Source: Comamonas sp. lk
GTDB lineage: Bacteria; Pseudomonadota; Gammaproteobacteria; Burkholderiales; Burkholderiaceae_C
Reading direction: 5' to 3'
Assembly: GCA_945925985.1 (NCBI GenBank)
Contig: CAMELV010000030.1
Span: forward strand, 1 to 49,132
DNA: 49,132 bases
Within the stretch, counting starts at the first letter, position 1; each line of letters opens with the position of its first letter. The notes below the pieces were generated by a model. It saw only the letters and a list, made by a program, of their open reading frames with translations. It made no database searches and was not told the origin of the DNA. Positions 15,873-25,591 of the stretch are shown one piece after another. The position numbers and the translations under genes were made by a program.

Positions 15873-16714
15873 ACACCGCACATGAATCACAGCTGGGTAA
15901 AAATTCAGCTTACGTCGATCAGTACGCGCCGGAGTTGCTCTACCCGATCCCGCGTGCCGCCAAGCGTCTTGAACTGGGCCTGACCAACACCCTGCCTTTT
16001 CTCGGTGCTGACATGTGGACCGCCTTCGAGCTCAGCTGGTTGGGACCGCGCGGCAAGCCGCAGCTGGCGCTGGCGCACATCACCGTGCCCTGTGAATCTA
16101 CCCACATCATTGAGAGCAAGTCGCTCAAGCGCTACCTCAACAGCTTCAACAACACCGTGTTTGCTGATGCCGCTGCCGTGCTGGCTCGCCTGCGTGCCGA
16201 TCTGACCGAGGCGGCCTGGCGCGGCGGCGTGGTGCAGTCGTCGGTGGGCGTGCGGCTGCTCGATTCAGAGCTGTTTGACCGCGAGCCGGTGCAGGAGCTT
16301 GACGGTCTTAGTCTGGACCGGCTTGACGTGGCGTGCCGCCAGTACACCCCTGCACCTGAGTTGCTGCGGACGGCGGCCGACGAGCCGCCAGTGACCGAAG
16401 TGCTGACCAGCCGCCTGCTCAAGAGCAATTGCCTGGTGACCGGTCAGCCTGACTGGGGCAGTGTGCAGATCCGCTACAGCGGTGCCGCCATCGACCAGGA
16501 GGGCTTGCTGCAGTACCTGGTGAGTTTTCGCAACCACCACGAGTTTCACGAGCAGTGCGTGGAGCGCATTTTCATGGACCTCTGGCAGCGCTGCCAACCG
16601 CACAAACTGGCGGTGTATGCCCGCTACACCCGTCGCGGTGGGCTTGACATCAACCCGTTTCGCACCAGCTACGCACAGGCGCTGCCGGCCAATGTGAGAA
16701 CGGCGCGGCAGTAG
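15869..16714 (+). CDS. queF: NADPH-dependent 7-cyano-7-deazaguanine reductase
   Basis: 281 residues, the long YqfF/E. coli-type QueF made of two T-fold halves. It reduces preQ0 to preQ1 in queuosine synthesis. The thioimide-forming Cys188 and acid Asp195 sit in [12 protein letters not shown]; the substrate-binding [13 protein letters not shown] and [11 protein letters not shown] segments are present. ATG 15869 overlaps the hydrolase stop; the upstream in-frame start at 15740 lies inside the hydrolase gene and is rejected. Confidence 0.95.
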   Translation: MNTAHESQLGKNSAYVDQYAPELLYPIPRAAKRLELGLTNTLPFLGADMWTAFELSWLGPRGKPQLALAHITVPCESTHIIESKSLKRYLNSFNNTVFADAAAVLARLRADLTEAAWRGGVVQSSVGVRLLDSELFDREPVQELDGLSLDRLDVACRQYTPAPELLRTAADEPPVTEVLTSRLLKSNCLVTGQPDWGSVQIRYSGAAIDQEGLLQYLVSFRNHHEFHEQCVERIFMDLWQRCQPHKLAVYARYTRRGGLDINPFRTSYAQALPANVRTARQ

Positions 16715-16720
16715 CCGCGC
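16703..16720. terminator. GC hairpin at queF stop
   Basis: GCGCGGC and GCCGCGC pair perfectly with loop AGTA, overlapping the queF TAG and lying between convergent genes. No T tract follows, so terminator activity is uncertain. Confidence 0.35.
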
Positions 16721-16744
16721 TCAGCCGTGCGGGGTACTCGCCGA

Positions 16745-18325
16745 TCAAGGCAGGTGGAACACCTGCACTGCGCGCGCCAGCGTGACGGCGCTGCCGCTTA
16801 AGCCGTCGGCCGAGGCAGCTGACTGCTCGACCAGCGCCGCATTTTGCTGGGTGACCGTGTCAAGCTGGGTCACCGCCTCATTGACCTGGGCAATGCCGAT
16901 CGCCTGCTCGTGGGTGGCGTTGGTGATCTGCCGGATCAGGGCGCCGACGTCACGCACCGATCGCACCACTTCGTCAATGGTCTCACCCGCGTGCTTCATC
17001 TGCTGCGTGCCCTCAGCGATTTGCTCGGCCGACTGGGCAATCAGGTCCCGGATCTCCTTGGCCGCCACACCGCTGCGCTGGGCCAGGGCCCGCACCTCAG
17101 AGGCCACCACGGCGAAGCCGCGCCCCTGTTCTCCTGCGCGCGCGGCTTCCACTGCGGCATTTAGAGCCAAGATATTGGTCTGGAATGCAATGCCCTCGAT
17201 CACGCCGATGATCTCGCGGACCTTGGACGACGACTGGTCGATGGCGCGCATGGCCTCGCCCACCTTGTGCACGGCGTCACCGCCGCGGGTCACCAGGTTG
17301 GTGCTGGCGTCGCTTTCCGTGGCCACCTGGGCGGCGGTCGTCGCTGTTTGCTTGACCGTGCTGGACAGTTCTTCCATGGAGGCCGCAGTTTCCTGAAGGC
17401 TGCTGGCCTGTGATTCGGTTCGTGCTGACAGGTCGAGCCCACCGGCCGCAATCTCTGCGGCAGATTGGGTAAAGGTTTCAATTTCGCCCCTGACGTCGCC
17501 GACCACAGCCTGAAGGTTGATTTGAATCTGACGCAGACTGCGTACCAGCGAGTCCATCGGCGGCGCAAAGTCGGAGGCTACCGAGGTGGTGAGGTTGCAG
17601 CCGGCCAGATCATCGGCAAAATGCTCGGCAGCTTTGATGGCCCGGCCAAAGCTTTGGCTGAACCAAGCCAGCACTAGCCCAGCCCCAAGCACCAGGCTAG
17701 CGAACTGCAGCCCAAGCTGCTGGAGCCCTTGAAGATGAACGCCGGTCAACGCCAACATCTGCGGCACCATACCCAGAAAGACCACACCGAGCAGGCCTAC
17801 GCCCAGTCGGGCAGTGAGCGTGATGCGACGCAGCCAGCCGTACAGACCACGCAATCCGGTGTAGCGCACTTCGCCAGAGCGAAGCACAAAAGCCGGGCTT
17901 TTTTGTCCTGATTCCCGGGATGCGCGCATCTGGGCATACAAGGTCTCAGCCGCCCGCACCTGCTCCCGAGTCGGCTTGATGCGCACCGACATGTAGCCTT
18001 TGGGCTTGCCGTTCTCCAGAATTGGGGTGACATTGGCCTGCACCCAGTAGTGGTCACCGTTTTTACGCCGGTTTTTGACCATGCCGGTCCAGGGCCGGCC
18101 ACGGCCTATGGTTTGCCACATGTCCTTGTAGGCCTCGGGCGGCATGTCGGGGTGGCGCACCAGGTTATGGCTTTGCCCGATCAATTCTTCATAAGTGAAG
18201 CCGCTGACGGCCACAAAAGCGTGGTTGCAGTGTGTAATGTTGCCTCTGGTGTCGGTGGTGGACACCAGCATCTGGTCTGAAGGGTAATCAAAGTCCTGCT
18301 GAGTGACAGGTAGATTCATGCGCAT
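16745..18325 (-). CDS. PAS-domain methyl-accepting chemotaxis protein (Aer-like)
   Basis: 526 residues. ATG 18325 is used because AAGGA lies 6 nt before it; a longer frame to 18400 lacks such a site. Order: PAS domain (about 15-120, with a [11 protein letters not shown] end typical of Aer), two membrane segments (about 172-192 and 204-222), a HAMP-like linker, then the coiled-coil signalling domain with the hairpin tip [19 protein letters not shown] and [12 protein letters not shown]. No large periplasmic domain is present, so sensing is probably intracellular (redox or oxygen). No C-terminal NWETF-type CheR tether is visible. Confidence 0.9.
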   Translation of the reverse strand: MRMNLPVTQQDFDYPSDQMLVSTTDTRGNITHCNHAFVAVSGFTYEELIGQSHNLVRHPDMPPEAYKDMWQTIGRGRPWTGMVKNRRKNGDHYWVQANVTPILENGKPKGYMSVRIKPTREQVRAAETLYAQMRASRESGQKSPAFVLRSGEVRYTGLRGLYGWLRRITLTARLGVGLLGVVFLGMVPQMLALTGVHLQGLQQLGLQFASLVLGAGLVLAWFSQSFGRAIKAAEHFADDLAGCNLTTSVASDFAPPMDSLVRSLRQIQINLQAVVGDVRGEIETFTQSAAEIAAGGLDLSARTESQASSLQETAASMEELSSTVKQTATTAAQVATESDASTNLVTRGGDAVHKVGEAMRAIDQSSSKVREIIGVIEGIAFQTNILALNAAVEAARAGEQGRGFAVVASEVRALAQRSGVAAKEIRDLIAQSAEQIAEGTQQMKHAGETIDEVVRSVRDVGALIRQITNATHEQAIGIAQVNEAVTQLDTVTQQNAALVEQSAASADGLSGSAVTLARAVQVFHLP

Positions 18326-18441
18326 AGGACGTCCTTCTCGAAATTCTGATAGGAGCCAAACCAGCATCTTAAGTGAGTGGCGGGCTCTGATACGGATCAA
18401 TTTGCGGTCAGTTTGACCCGTTGATCTCGGTGGACGGCGCT

Positions 18442-19296
18442 TTAGATCAAGTCACGAAAGCCCTGCAGGGGTGCCAGAGCCGGGAACTCTGTCGGTTTTT
18501 TGGTCTTCAGGGCCTCCACGGCGCCGCGCACATGGGCGTTGCTCCAGATCGCGCCCTGCAGCCAGCCCATCTGTCGCAGCGAGTCTTCCACCGAATGATC
18601 ACGTGCGTAATGCACGGCTTGCTTGGTGCCCCAGATCGCGACGGGCGGCTTAACCGCAATTTCGCGGGCGCACTGCAGCGCGGCGGCCAGAGTCGCCTCG
18701 GGCGTGTCAAACACCTCGTTCACCAAACCGTAGCCCTGCGCCCGTGCAGCGCCCAGGCGCCGACCGGTGTAGGCCAACTCCTTCACCACGGCCAGCGGCA
18801 TCAGTTTGGGCAGCCGCTGCAAAGTGCCGACATCAGCCACCATGCCGATGTTGATCTCTTGAATGCAGAAAAACGCGTCTGCCGTGGCGTATCGGATGCA
18901 GCAGGCGGTCACCATGTCCACCGCGCCGCCAATGCAGCCGCCTTGGATGGCCACGATCACCGGCATGCGCAGGGCTTCCAACTTGCTGAACGTGGCCTGC
19001 ATGTCCGTCAGCACATCAAAGATGGCGGCGCGCCCCTCAGGGCTTTGGTCGTCCATGCTGATGGCGCCGGCAAAGGTCTCCAGCGCCATGCCAGCGCTGA
19101 AATGCCGCCCCGTGCTACTGATCACCAGCGCGCGTGCCGTACCCTCTTGGTGCAACTGGGTCAGCACGGCGTCGAGCTCGCGCCAGAACAGCGGGTGCAT
19201 GGTGTTGAGCTCGGCCGGCCGGTTCAGCACCAGATGGGCCACATGGTCTTCGGTGTTGAACGTGAAGCAGTGCAGGGGGGTGGTCGGGGTGTTCAT
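18442..19296 (-). CDS. Enoyl-CoA hydratase/isomerase family, dienoyl-CoA isomerase-like
   Basis: 284 residues from ATG 19296 (a GTG at 19305 is possible). Crotonase fold: oxyanion-hole segments [13 protein letters not shown] and [12 protein letters not shown]. The segment [18 protein letters not shown] closely resembles mammalian delta(3,5)-delta(2,4)-dienoyl-CoA isomerase, whose catalytic Glu and Asp fall in that stretch; both acids are retained. It would act in beta-oxidation of unsaturated fatty acids. It lies alone between the chemoreceptor and dinB, all on the minus strand but with gaps over 100 bp on one side. Confidence 0.85.
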   Translation of the reverse strand: MNTPTTPLHCFTFNTEDHVAHLVLNRPAELNTMHPLFWRELDAVLTQLHQEGTARALVISSTGRHFSAGMALETFAGAISMDDQSPEGRAAIFDVLTDMQATFSKLEALRMPVIVAIQGGCIGGAVDMVTACCIRYATADAFFCIQEINIGMVADVGTLQRLPKLMPLAVVKELAYTGRRLGAARAQGYGLVNEVFDTPEATLAAALQCAREIAVKPPVAIWGTKQAVHYARDHSVEDSLRQMGWLQGAIWSNAHVRGAVEALKTKKPTEFPALAPLQGFRDLI

Positions 19297-19335
19297 GGGT
19301 GACACTGTAGTGGAAATGAGCGGCGCTCCGGCATG

Positions 19336-20610
19336 TCAAAACAATTGTCTGGTCCAAACATCGTCTGCTTCTGTATTTGTAGCAATAACTCCAGTATTGA
19401 CGGGGCCTAGGGGCTGATTTGGCTCTAAATTTGCGGCCTTCTCCAGCCGCTGCAAGGCCCCCACGCGCACGCCCAGCAGACGAAAGCGGCGTGTCAGCGG
19501 CGCGCGTTTGAGGCACTGGCCTGCAGCGTGGCGAATGGCCTGGGCGTCGGCGGTGGGGCTGGGCAGGGTCAGGTCGCGGGTCAGGCTCTTGAAGTCTGAA
19601 AAGCGCAGCTTGATGCCGATGGTGCGGCCGACATAGCCCTTGCGTCGCAAGTCGTCGGCCACCTGCGCGCACAGCCGGGTGAAGATGTCCCCCAGCTCGA
19701 CTCGGTCATGCACGGCGTGCAGGTCGCGCTCAAAGGTGGTTTCGCGGCTCATGGACACCGGCTCGCTCTCGGTGACCACCGGTCGCTCATCGCGGCCGTG
19801 GGCAGCGGCATGCAGCCAGGCGCTGGTGCGTGGGCCAAAATGGCTGGCCAGCCAGCCTACGTCCTTTTGGGCCAGTTGGCCAATGGTCTCGATGCCCAGT
19901 CCCTTGAGTTTCTCGTCGGCTTTTGGGCCTATGCCATTGATCTTGCGGCAGGCCAGTGGCCAGATCATGTCGGCCAGGTCGGCCTCGTGCACGATGGAAA
20001 TGCCCTTGGGCTTGTTGAACTCGCTGGCCATTTTGGCCAGCAACTTGTTGGGTGCCACGCCAACCGAACAGGTCAGGCCGGTCTGGTCAAAGATGCTTTT
20101 CTGGATCAGGCGCGCAAGCACGCGGCCGCCTTCGCGTTGGCCGCCAGGCACGTGGGTAAAGTCAATGTAGACCTCGTCCACGCCCCGGTCTTCCATCACT
20201 GGCGCGATCTCGGTCACGATGGCCTTGAAGGCGCGTGAGTAGTGGCGGTACTCGGCAAAGTCCACGGGCAACAAAATGGCCTGCGGACACAGCCGCGCCG
20301 CTTTCATGAGGCCCATGGCCGAGCCCACGCCAAACTGCCGTGCCGCATAGGTGGCGGTGGTGATCACGCCGCGCCCGGTGTAGCCCGCCAGTCGCGGGAA
20401 AAAATCGAGCGGGATACGGCCGAGGTCAGCCTTGGTCCAGAGCCGTTCTGGCCGTTCCTGGTTCAGCCGTGCCAGCAAATCGTCTTCGCTGCGGCGACCA
20501 CCACCGATCACCACCGGCAATCCCTTGAGCTGCGGGTAGCGCAGCAGCTCAACCGACGCGTAAAACGCGTCCATGTCCAGGTGGGCGATGCGGCGGATGC
20601 TTGAACTCAT
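19336..20610 (-). CDS. dinB: DNA polymerase IV
   Basis: 424 residues from ATG 20610 (MSSSIRRIAHLDMDAFYA); a TTG at 20628 is less likely. Y-family translesion polymerase: first metal Asp in LDMDAFYASVE, second acidic site in GVDEVYIDFT, GVAPNKLLAKMASE fingers/palm segment, helix-hairpin-helix thumb (INGIGPKADEKLKGLGI) and little finger. Family C-termini usually end with a beta-clamp-binding motif. Here residues ~397-415 are encoded by dispersed repeat copy D, and the chain ends VWTRQLF, where the QLF resembles a clamp-binding tail. Confidence 0.94.
   Translation of the reverse strand: MSSSIRRIAHLDMDAFYASVELLRYPQLKGLPVVIGGGRRSEDDLLARLNQERPERLWTKADLGRIPLDFFPRLAGYTGRGVITTATYAARQFGVGSAMGLMKAARLCPQAILLPVDFAEYRHYSRAFKAIVTEIAPVMEDRGVDEVYIDFTHVPGGQREGGRVLARLIQKSIFDQTGLTCSVGVAPNKLLAKMASEFNKPKGISIVHEADLADMIWPLACRKINGIGPKADEKLKGLGIETIGQLAQKDVGWLASHFGPRTSAWLHAAAHGRDERPVVTESEPVSMSRETTFERDLHAVHDRVELGDIFTRLCAQVADDLRRKGYVGRTIGIKLRFSDFKSLTRDLTLPSPTADAQAIRHAAGQCLKRAPLTRRFRLLGVRVGALQRLEKAANLEPNQPLGPVNTGVIATNTEADDVWTRQLF
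19367..19422 (+). repeat. Dispersed palindromic element, copy D
   Basis: GCTTCTGTATTTGTAGC, an 18-nt spacer, then GGGGCCTAGGGGCTGATTTG. It lies wholly inside the 3' end of dinB, antisense to that gene, and encodes about 19 of its last 28 residues. Confidence 0.8.
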
Positions 20611-20685
20611 GGCCGCCAAGGATAGCAAGCCGGCCTCAGGGCCCGGCCGGCCACCTTGGGCGCCTGGGCTCGGGCCGCGCCAGAC

Positions 20686-21834
20686 TCAGTAGCTGCCTGG
20701 CAGCAGGATGCTCTCGCCTACCCGGTCGATCTGGGTATGACCACAAAAAGCCATGGTGAGGTCCAGTTCCTTGTGAATAATTTCTAAAGCCTTGGTCACG
20801 CCGGCTTCGCCCATGGCGCCCAAGCCGTACAAGAAGGCGCGACCGATGTAGGTGCCACGCGCGCCCAGGGCCCGGGCTTTGAGCACATCTTGCCCGCTGC
20901 GTATGCCGCCGTCCATGTGCACCTCGATCTGCGAACCCACAGCGTCCACGATGGCCGGCAGGGCCCCGATCGAGGACTGCGCGCCGTCGAGCTGGCGCCC
21001 GCCGTGGTTGGAGACGATCAGCGCGTCAGCACCGCTGGCCACCGCCAGCCGGGCGTCTTCCACGTCCTGGATGCCCTTGAGGATGATCTTGCCGCCCCAA
21101 CGCTTCTTGATCCATTCGACGTCGCCCCAGTTCAGCGCCGGGTCAAACTGCTTGGCGGTCCATTCGCTCAATGAGCCCATGTTCTCCACCCCGCTCACAT
21201 GACCGACGATGTTGCCGAACTGGCGCCGCTGGGTGCCCAGCATGCCCAGCGCCCAGCGCGGCTTGCTGGCGATGTTGATCAAGTTGGCCAGCGTCATCTT
21301 GGGTGGCGCCGACAGGCCGTTTTTGAGGTCCTTGTGGCGCTGCCCCAGAATTTGAAGGTCCAGCGTGATCACCAGCGCCGAACAGTGGGCCGCCTTGGCC
21401 CGGTCGATCAGGCGCTCAATGAAGCCGCGGTCTTTCATCACATACAGCTGAAACCAAAATGGGTGGCCGCCGGTGGCTTCGGCAATGTCTTCAATCGAGC
21501 AGATGCTCATCGTCGACAGGGTGAAGGGGATGCCAAATTTTTTGGCCGCCAGTGCCCCCAGAATCTCGCCGTCGGCATGTTGCATGCCGGTGAGGCCGGT
21601 GGGCGCAATCGCCACGGGCATCGCCACTGGCTGGCCGATCATGGTGCTGGCGGTGCTGCGGTTTTCCATGTTGACCGCCACGCGCTGGCGCAGCTTGATG
21701 CGCTGAAAGTCGCTTTCATTGGCGCGGTAGGTTGATTCGGTCCAGGCGCCCGAGTCTGCGTAGTCGTAAAACATGCGCGGCACGCGCTTTTTGGCCAATA
21801 CGCGCAGGTCTTCAATATGGGTGATCACGGACAT
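20686..21834 (-). CDS. lldD: FMN-dependent L-lactate dehydrogenase / alpha-hydroxy-acid oxidase
   Basis: 382 residues, full length. FMN-binding TIM barrel: MPVAIAPTGLTGMQHADGE, FQLYVMKDRGF, LVITLDLQILGQR (usual LTVD-like strand), KGIQDVEDARLAV with the FMN lysine, the catalytic His and Arg in SNHGGRQLDG, and HMDGGIRSGQDVLKA for the phosphate. Such enzymes oxidise L-lactate or a related hydroxy acid, passing electrons to quinone or O2. Neighbouring genes do not form a lactate operon, so another 2-hydroxy acid is possible. Confidence 0.88.
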   Translation of the reverse strand: MSVITHIEDLRVLAKKRVPRMFYDYADSGAWTESTYRANESDFQRIKLRQRVAVNMENRSTASTMIGQPVAMPVAIAPTGLTGMQHADGEILGALAAKKFGIPFTLSTMSICSIEDIAEATGGHPFWFQLYVMKDRGFIERLIDRAKAAHCSALVITLDLQILGQRHKDLKNGLSAPPKMTLANLINIASKPRWALGMLGTQRRQFGNIVGHVSGVENMGSLSEWTAKQFDPALNWGDVEWIKKRWGGKIILKGIQDVEDARLAVASGADALIVSNHGGRQLDGAQSSIGALPAIVDAVGSQIEVHMDGGIRSGQDVLKARALGARGTYIGRAFLYGLGAMGEAGVTKALEIIHKELDLTMAFCGHTQIDRVGESILLPGSY

Positions 21835-21941
21835 CAGGGTCTCCTTATTCTGGTTCGCATGGTAAAGCCTGCATCCAGAGTCGACGCTGAAATTTGCTGC
21901 AACTGCAATGAAAAAAAGTGAATCTCCGCAGCAGTTTTTGG

Positions 21942-22394
21942 TCAGTTTCGGGCTTCAGCCTGAAATTGCGTCACAACAGCCACCATGCGCGAGCGGTTTT
22001 TGCCGAAGTCATAGCGGCCCGTGAGCGAGCGGGAGCGGAACTGGATTTTTTGCCCCGCTGGGTCCAACACAAAAATCACCTCGTCCTTGAAGCCCAAAGT
22101 GGTGCGAAAAATCAACGTCAGCCGCAGCGGCCCGCTGGCCGTGAGGGTGGCCTCAGGAAAATGGGCCAGCGTGGCTTTCAGCAGAGCCAAACCGCGCGCG
22201 GCATCGCCGGTATAGACCATGGGTGCCAACCCTTCGCTGGTCGAATTCACGCAGTTGCTGGGGCTGTCGCAGGGCAGGGGCTCGGCCTCCTGCGCGATGC
22301 TTCGCAGGGGGGCCAGCAGGGTGAGCAGCAGGGTGAGCAGCAGGGTCGTCAGTTTGACGAGCCATTGGGCGTGGGGTGAGGGTCTTGGTGTCAT
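21942..22394 (-). CDS. DUF1499 family exported protein
   Basis: 150 residues. ATG 22394 gives an N-terminal signal peptide or anchor (LVKLTTLLLTLLLTLLAPLRSIAQ). The mature part shows DUF1499 features: CDSPSNCVNSTSEG at the start, a middle FRTTLGFKDEVIFVLD and the end RSRSLTGRYDFGKNRSRM. Function unknown. The hydrophobic core is encoded by a 12-bp tandem repeat (22321-22344), which could slip and change signal length. A longer frame to 22667 overlaps the next gene in another frame and is rejected. Confidence 0.82.
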   Translation of the reverse strand: MTPRPSPHAQWLVKLTTLLLTLLLTLLAPLRSIAQEAEPLPCDSPSNCVNSTSEGLAPMVYTGDAARGLALLKATLAHFPEATLTASGPLRLTLIFRTTLGFKDEVIFVLDPAGQKIQFRSRSLTGRYDFGKNRSRMVAVVTQFQAEARN

Positions 22395-22432
22395 AGCCAC
22401 CACTGTAGCGCGAGACGGTTGCCCCTGAAGGC

Positions 22433-23080
22433 TCAGGGCGTCTGTGTGACCAAGCGCTCTGCTGGCCAGGCCCGTAAAAAACCCAGGGATTCGGCTGGCG
22501 CTGCGGCCAGCCAGTCCTTGTAATGCTGTGGCGCCAGGATCACCACCATGCGCTTTTCTTCGCCGGGCTTGTGAAACTGCTGCATCAGCGGGTGGGCGTC
22601 GGCGTTGATGGTCAGCATGGTGAAGCTGTGCACCAGTTCCCCTTGCGGCGATCGCCAGCGGGCCCACAGGCCGGCGATACCCAGCGGTTCGCCCTCGGTG
22701 CTGGCTATGCGGGTTGCTTGTGCCCGCCCGCTGCGCCAGTCGGGCTCAAAAAAGGCCTCTGCCGGGATGATGCAGTGTTGCGCGTGCTTCCAAGCATCAC
22801 GAAAACTGGGTTTGACCGCCACCGTCTCGCTGCGCGCGTTGTAGGTGTGCCGAGCTATTTTGGTGTCGGCTGACCAGTGCGGCACCAGGCCAAACAGGCC
22901 GGTGAGGGCCTCCAGCGGCGGCACGGCCTCGTCACCCACGTCCGCCATCGGGTGGCGCCGGATGAAACTACCGACATAGCCTGGCCAGAGGTCTTCCCGG
23001 CCCGGGTCAGTCGGCAGGGCTACCCCGAAATGGCGGCGAAAGCGCGCCTGGTCTTTGATGCCTTGGTAGTGGCTGCACAT
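22433..23080 (-). CDS. SOS response-associated peptidase (YedK/HMCES family)
   Basis: 215 residues. The protein begins MCSHYQ, so after Met removal Cys2 is the N-terminal residue that, in YedK/HMCES, forms a thiazolidine crosslink with abasic sites in single-stranded DNA. Other conserved parts: NARSET, CIIPAEAFFEPDW with the catalytic Glu, FTMLTINADAHPLMQQFHKP with the conserved His. It shields abasic sites at stalled forks. Codirectional with DUF1499 and the hydroxylase gene; dinB, another lesion-response gene, lies 2 kb away. Confidence 0.92.
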   Translation of the reverse strand: MCSHYQGIKDQARFRRHFGVALPTDPGREDLWPGYVGSFIRRHPMADVGDEAVPPLEALTGLFGLVPHWSADTKIARHTYNARSETVAVKPSFRDAWKHAQHCIIPAEAFFEPDWRSGRAQATRIASTEGEPLGIAGLWARWRSPQGELVHSFTMLTINADAHPLMQQFHKPGEEKRMVVILAPQHYKDWLAAAPAESLGFLRAWPAERLVTQTP

Positions 23081-23124
23081 GGCGTACGAATTAGTGCGAG
23101 ATCAAGCAATAGCTTGGCAGGGCT

Positions 23125-24021
23125 TCAAGGTGTGTTGTGCCCTGCCGGCCCATCGGGCGAGATCTCAGCGGCCGCGTAGGCCCGCCCGCCGGCGCGCAAA
23201 GCCGAGTTGGCCCGGTTGGACTGCAGCAGTGGGTAAAAAATCTGGTGGTACCAGCGCTCTTGGCCATACAGCAGATCGTCTTGCAGGCCTACCTGTGGCG
23301 GGTAGCGCCGGGTGATGTGGGCCGTGCCAAAGATGAGATCCCAGACAAACAGCAGATTGCCAAAATTGCCCGTGTAATGGCCTATGCCGTCGGCATTGGT
23401 CAGCGCATGGTGCGCCCAATGGGTGGCCGGGGTGGAGATGGTGCGCTCCACCAGCCACATCAGCGGCCGCAGCGCGCGGATGCGGTACAGCGGCTCATCC
23501 CAACGCCAGGCACAGTGCGCCCCCATGATCACCAGCAGCTTGACCACCCCATAGGCCGCATACACCGGGCCAAAACCCAGGTAGGTCAGTACGCCGGCGA
23601 TCCACAGACCCGGCATCATCAGGTAGTAAAAGAAGTTGTTGCGGTAGGTGACGCGGATGCTCATGTACCGCGCCGTGTGGTGAGCCCGGTGCAGCGGCCA
23701 CAGCAACGCCGAATGAGAGGCCCGGTGCCAAAGGTACTGCGTCAGGTCGTCGCCCACCAGCAAAATGGCCACCATGCCCCACCAGGGCAGGTGCACAAGA
23801 GCATCACGGTAGCCGGGCGCTGCCCATTCCCCCAGGGCGTTGGTGCTGAGCAGGGCCAATGGTTGACAAACTGCAACCAAGCTGAGGAACATGAGGAACT
23901 CGAGCTTGGTGTCATCGGCCGTGGCTGTGACAGTGGCTTGGTAACGCCGCGTTGCCAGCTCCATGAAGATGAAGCCGGCAATGATGCAGAGCACCAATAT
24001 GGTTTGCATTTGAGAGGTCAT
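23125..24021 (-). CDS. Fatty acid hydroxylase / sterol desaturase family membrane protein
   Basis: 298 residues from ATG 24021, which follows an AGAGG-poor leader but starts a clean membrane protein; the frame extends to 24429 only as a shadow of argH. Several hydrophobic segments (about 7-20, 43-60, 75-95, 140-180) and the family's His clusters bind the diiron centre: HRASH, HRAHH and HWAHH. The enzyme would insert oxygen in a lipid at the inner membrane. Substrate unknown. It lies 34 bp downstream of argH on the same strand. Confidence 0.87.
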   Translation of the reverse strand: MTSQMQTILVLCIIAGFIFMELATRRYQATVTATADDTKLEFLMFLSLVAVCQPLALLSTNALGEWAAPGYRDALVHLPWWGMVAILLVGDDLTQYLWHRASHSALLWPLHRAHHTARYMSIRVTYRNNFFYYLMMPGLWIAGVLTYLGFGPVYAAYGVVKLLVIMGAHCAWRWDEPLYRIRALRPLMWLVERTISTPATHWAHHALTNADGIGHYTGNFGNLLFVWDLIFGTAHITRRYPPQVGLQDDLLYGQERWYHQIFYPLLQSNRANSALRAGGRAYAAAEISPDGPAGHNTP

Positions 24022-24055
24022 GACCGCCGGCTCCAGTGGTTTGTCGGTGTCTGAC

Positions 24056-25507
24056 TCAGGCCAGCCGCGCCCGATGCCGCGCAATCTGCGTCTGCACCTG
24101 CGCTGGTGCCGTGCCGCCCAGGGTGTTGCGGGCGTTGAGCGAGCCGCGCAGGCTGAGCACCTCGAAGACATCGGCCTCGATCTGCGGGTGAAACTGCTGC
24201 AGGGTCGCCAGCGGCAGCTCGGACAGGTCGAGCTGCTGGGCCTGCGCCGCCTTGACGGCGTGGGCCACGGTTTCATGGGCGTCGCGAAAGGGCAGGCCTT
24301 TCTTGACCAGGTAGTCGGCGAGGTCGGTGGCGGTGGCGTAACCCTTGCGCGCCGCCTGCTCCATCGCTTCCGGGTTGACCGTGATGCCGCCGCTTTTTTG
24401 CCCGGTGGCCGGGTCATTCTGGCCGCCAATCATCTCGGCGAAGATGCGCAGCGTGTCCTTGAGCGTGTCCACGGTGTCAAACAGCGGCTCTTTGTCTTCC
24501 TGGTTGTCCTTGTTGTAGGCCAGCGGCTGGCCCTTCATCAGGGTGATCAGGCCCATCAGGTGGCCCACCACGCGACCGGTCTTGCCGCGCGCCAGCTCGG
24601 GCACGTCAGGGTTTTTCTTCTGCGGCATGATGGAGCTGCCGGTGGTGAAACGGTCGGCAATTTTGATGAAGCCGAAGTTCTGGCTCATCCACAGGATCAG
24701 CTCCTCGCTCAGGCGGCTGATGTGCACCATGCACAGGCTGGCGGCGGCGGTGAATTCAATCGCAAAGTCGCGGTCGCTCACAGCGTCTAGGCTGTTCTGG
24801 CAGACCTGCGGCTGGCCCTGCTCGTCGACCATGCCCAGCGTGCGCGCCACCCGCTCCCGGTCCAGCGGGTAGGTGGTGCCGGCCAGCGCAGCGCTGCCCA
24901 GCGGCAGGCGGTTCGTGCGCCGGCGCACGTCGGTCAGGCGCTCGGCATCGCGGCTGAACATCTCCACGTAGGCCAGCAGGTGGTGCCCAAAACTCACCGG
25001 CTGCGCCACCTGCAGGTGGGTAAAGCCGGGCAGGATCACCGCCACATGGCGCTCGGCCACGTCCACCAGCGCCAGCTGCAGCTCGCGCAGCAGGGCGTTG
25101 ATCAGGTCAATTTCGCTGCGCAGCCACAGCCGCACGTCGGTGGCCACCTGGTCGTTGCGGCTGCGTCCGGTGTGCAGGCGTTTGCCCGCGTCGCCCACCA
25201 GCTGGGTCAGACGGGCCTCGATGTTCAGGTGTACGTCTTCCAGGTCCAGCTGCCAGTCGAACTGGCCGGCCTCGATCTCGGCGCTAATTTGTGCCATGCC
25301 GCGCGCAATGGCCGCCTGGTCGTCAGAGGAGAGGATGCCCTGGTGGCACAGCATCTCGGCGTGCGCCAGCGAGCCGGCAATGTCGGCCTGCCACAGCCGC
25401 TTGTCAAAAAACACGCTGGCGGTGTAGCGCTTGACCAGGTCACTCATGGGCTCGGAAAACAGCGCTGACCAAGCTTGCGATTTTTTATCAAATTGGGTTT
25501 GTGACAT
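24056..25507 (-). CDS. argH: Argininosuccinate lyase
   Basis: 483 residues from ATG 25507 ([13 protein letters not shown]). Fumarase/aspartase superfamily: [30 protein letters not shown] with the catalytic His region, and the signature [12 protein letters not shown]. It splits argininosuccinate to arginine and fumarate. The divergent neighbour is the two-component pair, followed across ppc by hemC; argH-algZ-algR-hemC linkage is well known from pseudomonads and Burkholderiales. Confidence 0.97.
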   Translation of the reverse strand: MSQTQFDKKSQAWSALFSEPMSDLVKRYTASVFFDKRLWQADIAGSLAHAEMLCHQGILSSDDQAAIARGMAQISAEIEAGQFDWQLDLEDVHLNIEARLTQLVGDAGKRLHTGRSRNDQVATDVRLWLRSEIDLINALLRELQLALVDVAERHVAVILPGFTHLQVAQPVSFGHHLLAYVEMFSRDAERLTDVRRRTNRLPLGSAALAGTTYPLDRERVARTLGMVDEQGQPQVCQNSLDAVSDRDFAIEFTAAASLCMVHISRLSEELILWMSQNFGFIKIADRFTTGSSIMPQKKNPDVPELARGKTGRVVGHLMGLITLMKGQPLAYNKDNQEDKEPLFDTVDTLKDTLRIFAEMIGGQNDPATGQKSGGITVNPEAMEQAARKGYATATDLADYLVKKGLPFRDAHETVAHAVKAAQAQQLDLSELPLATLQQFHPQIEADVFEVLSLRGSLNARNTLGGTAPAQVQTQIARHRARLA

Positions 25508-25591
25508 GCGGGGGCGGCGCGAGCAGCGCTGGACCAGGGTTGAAAGTTGTACAAGTAGATCATCAATAATGTGGATGAAGCCCACGACCTG

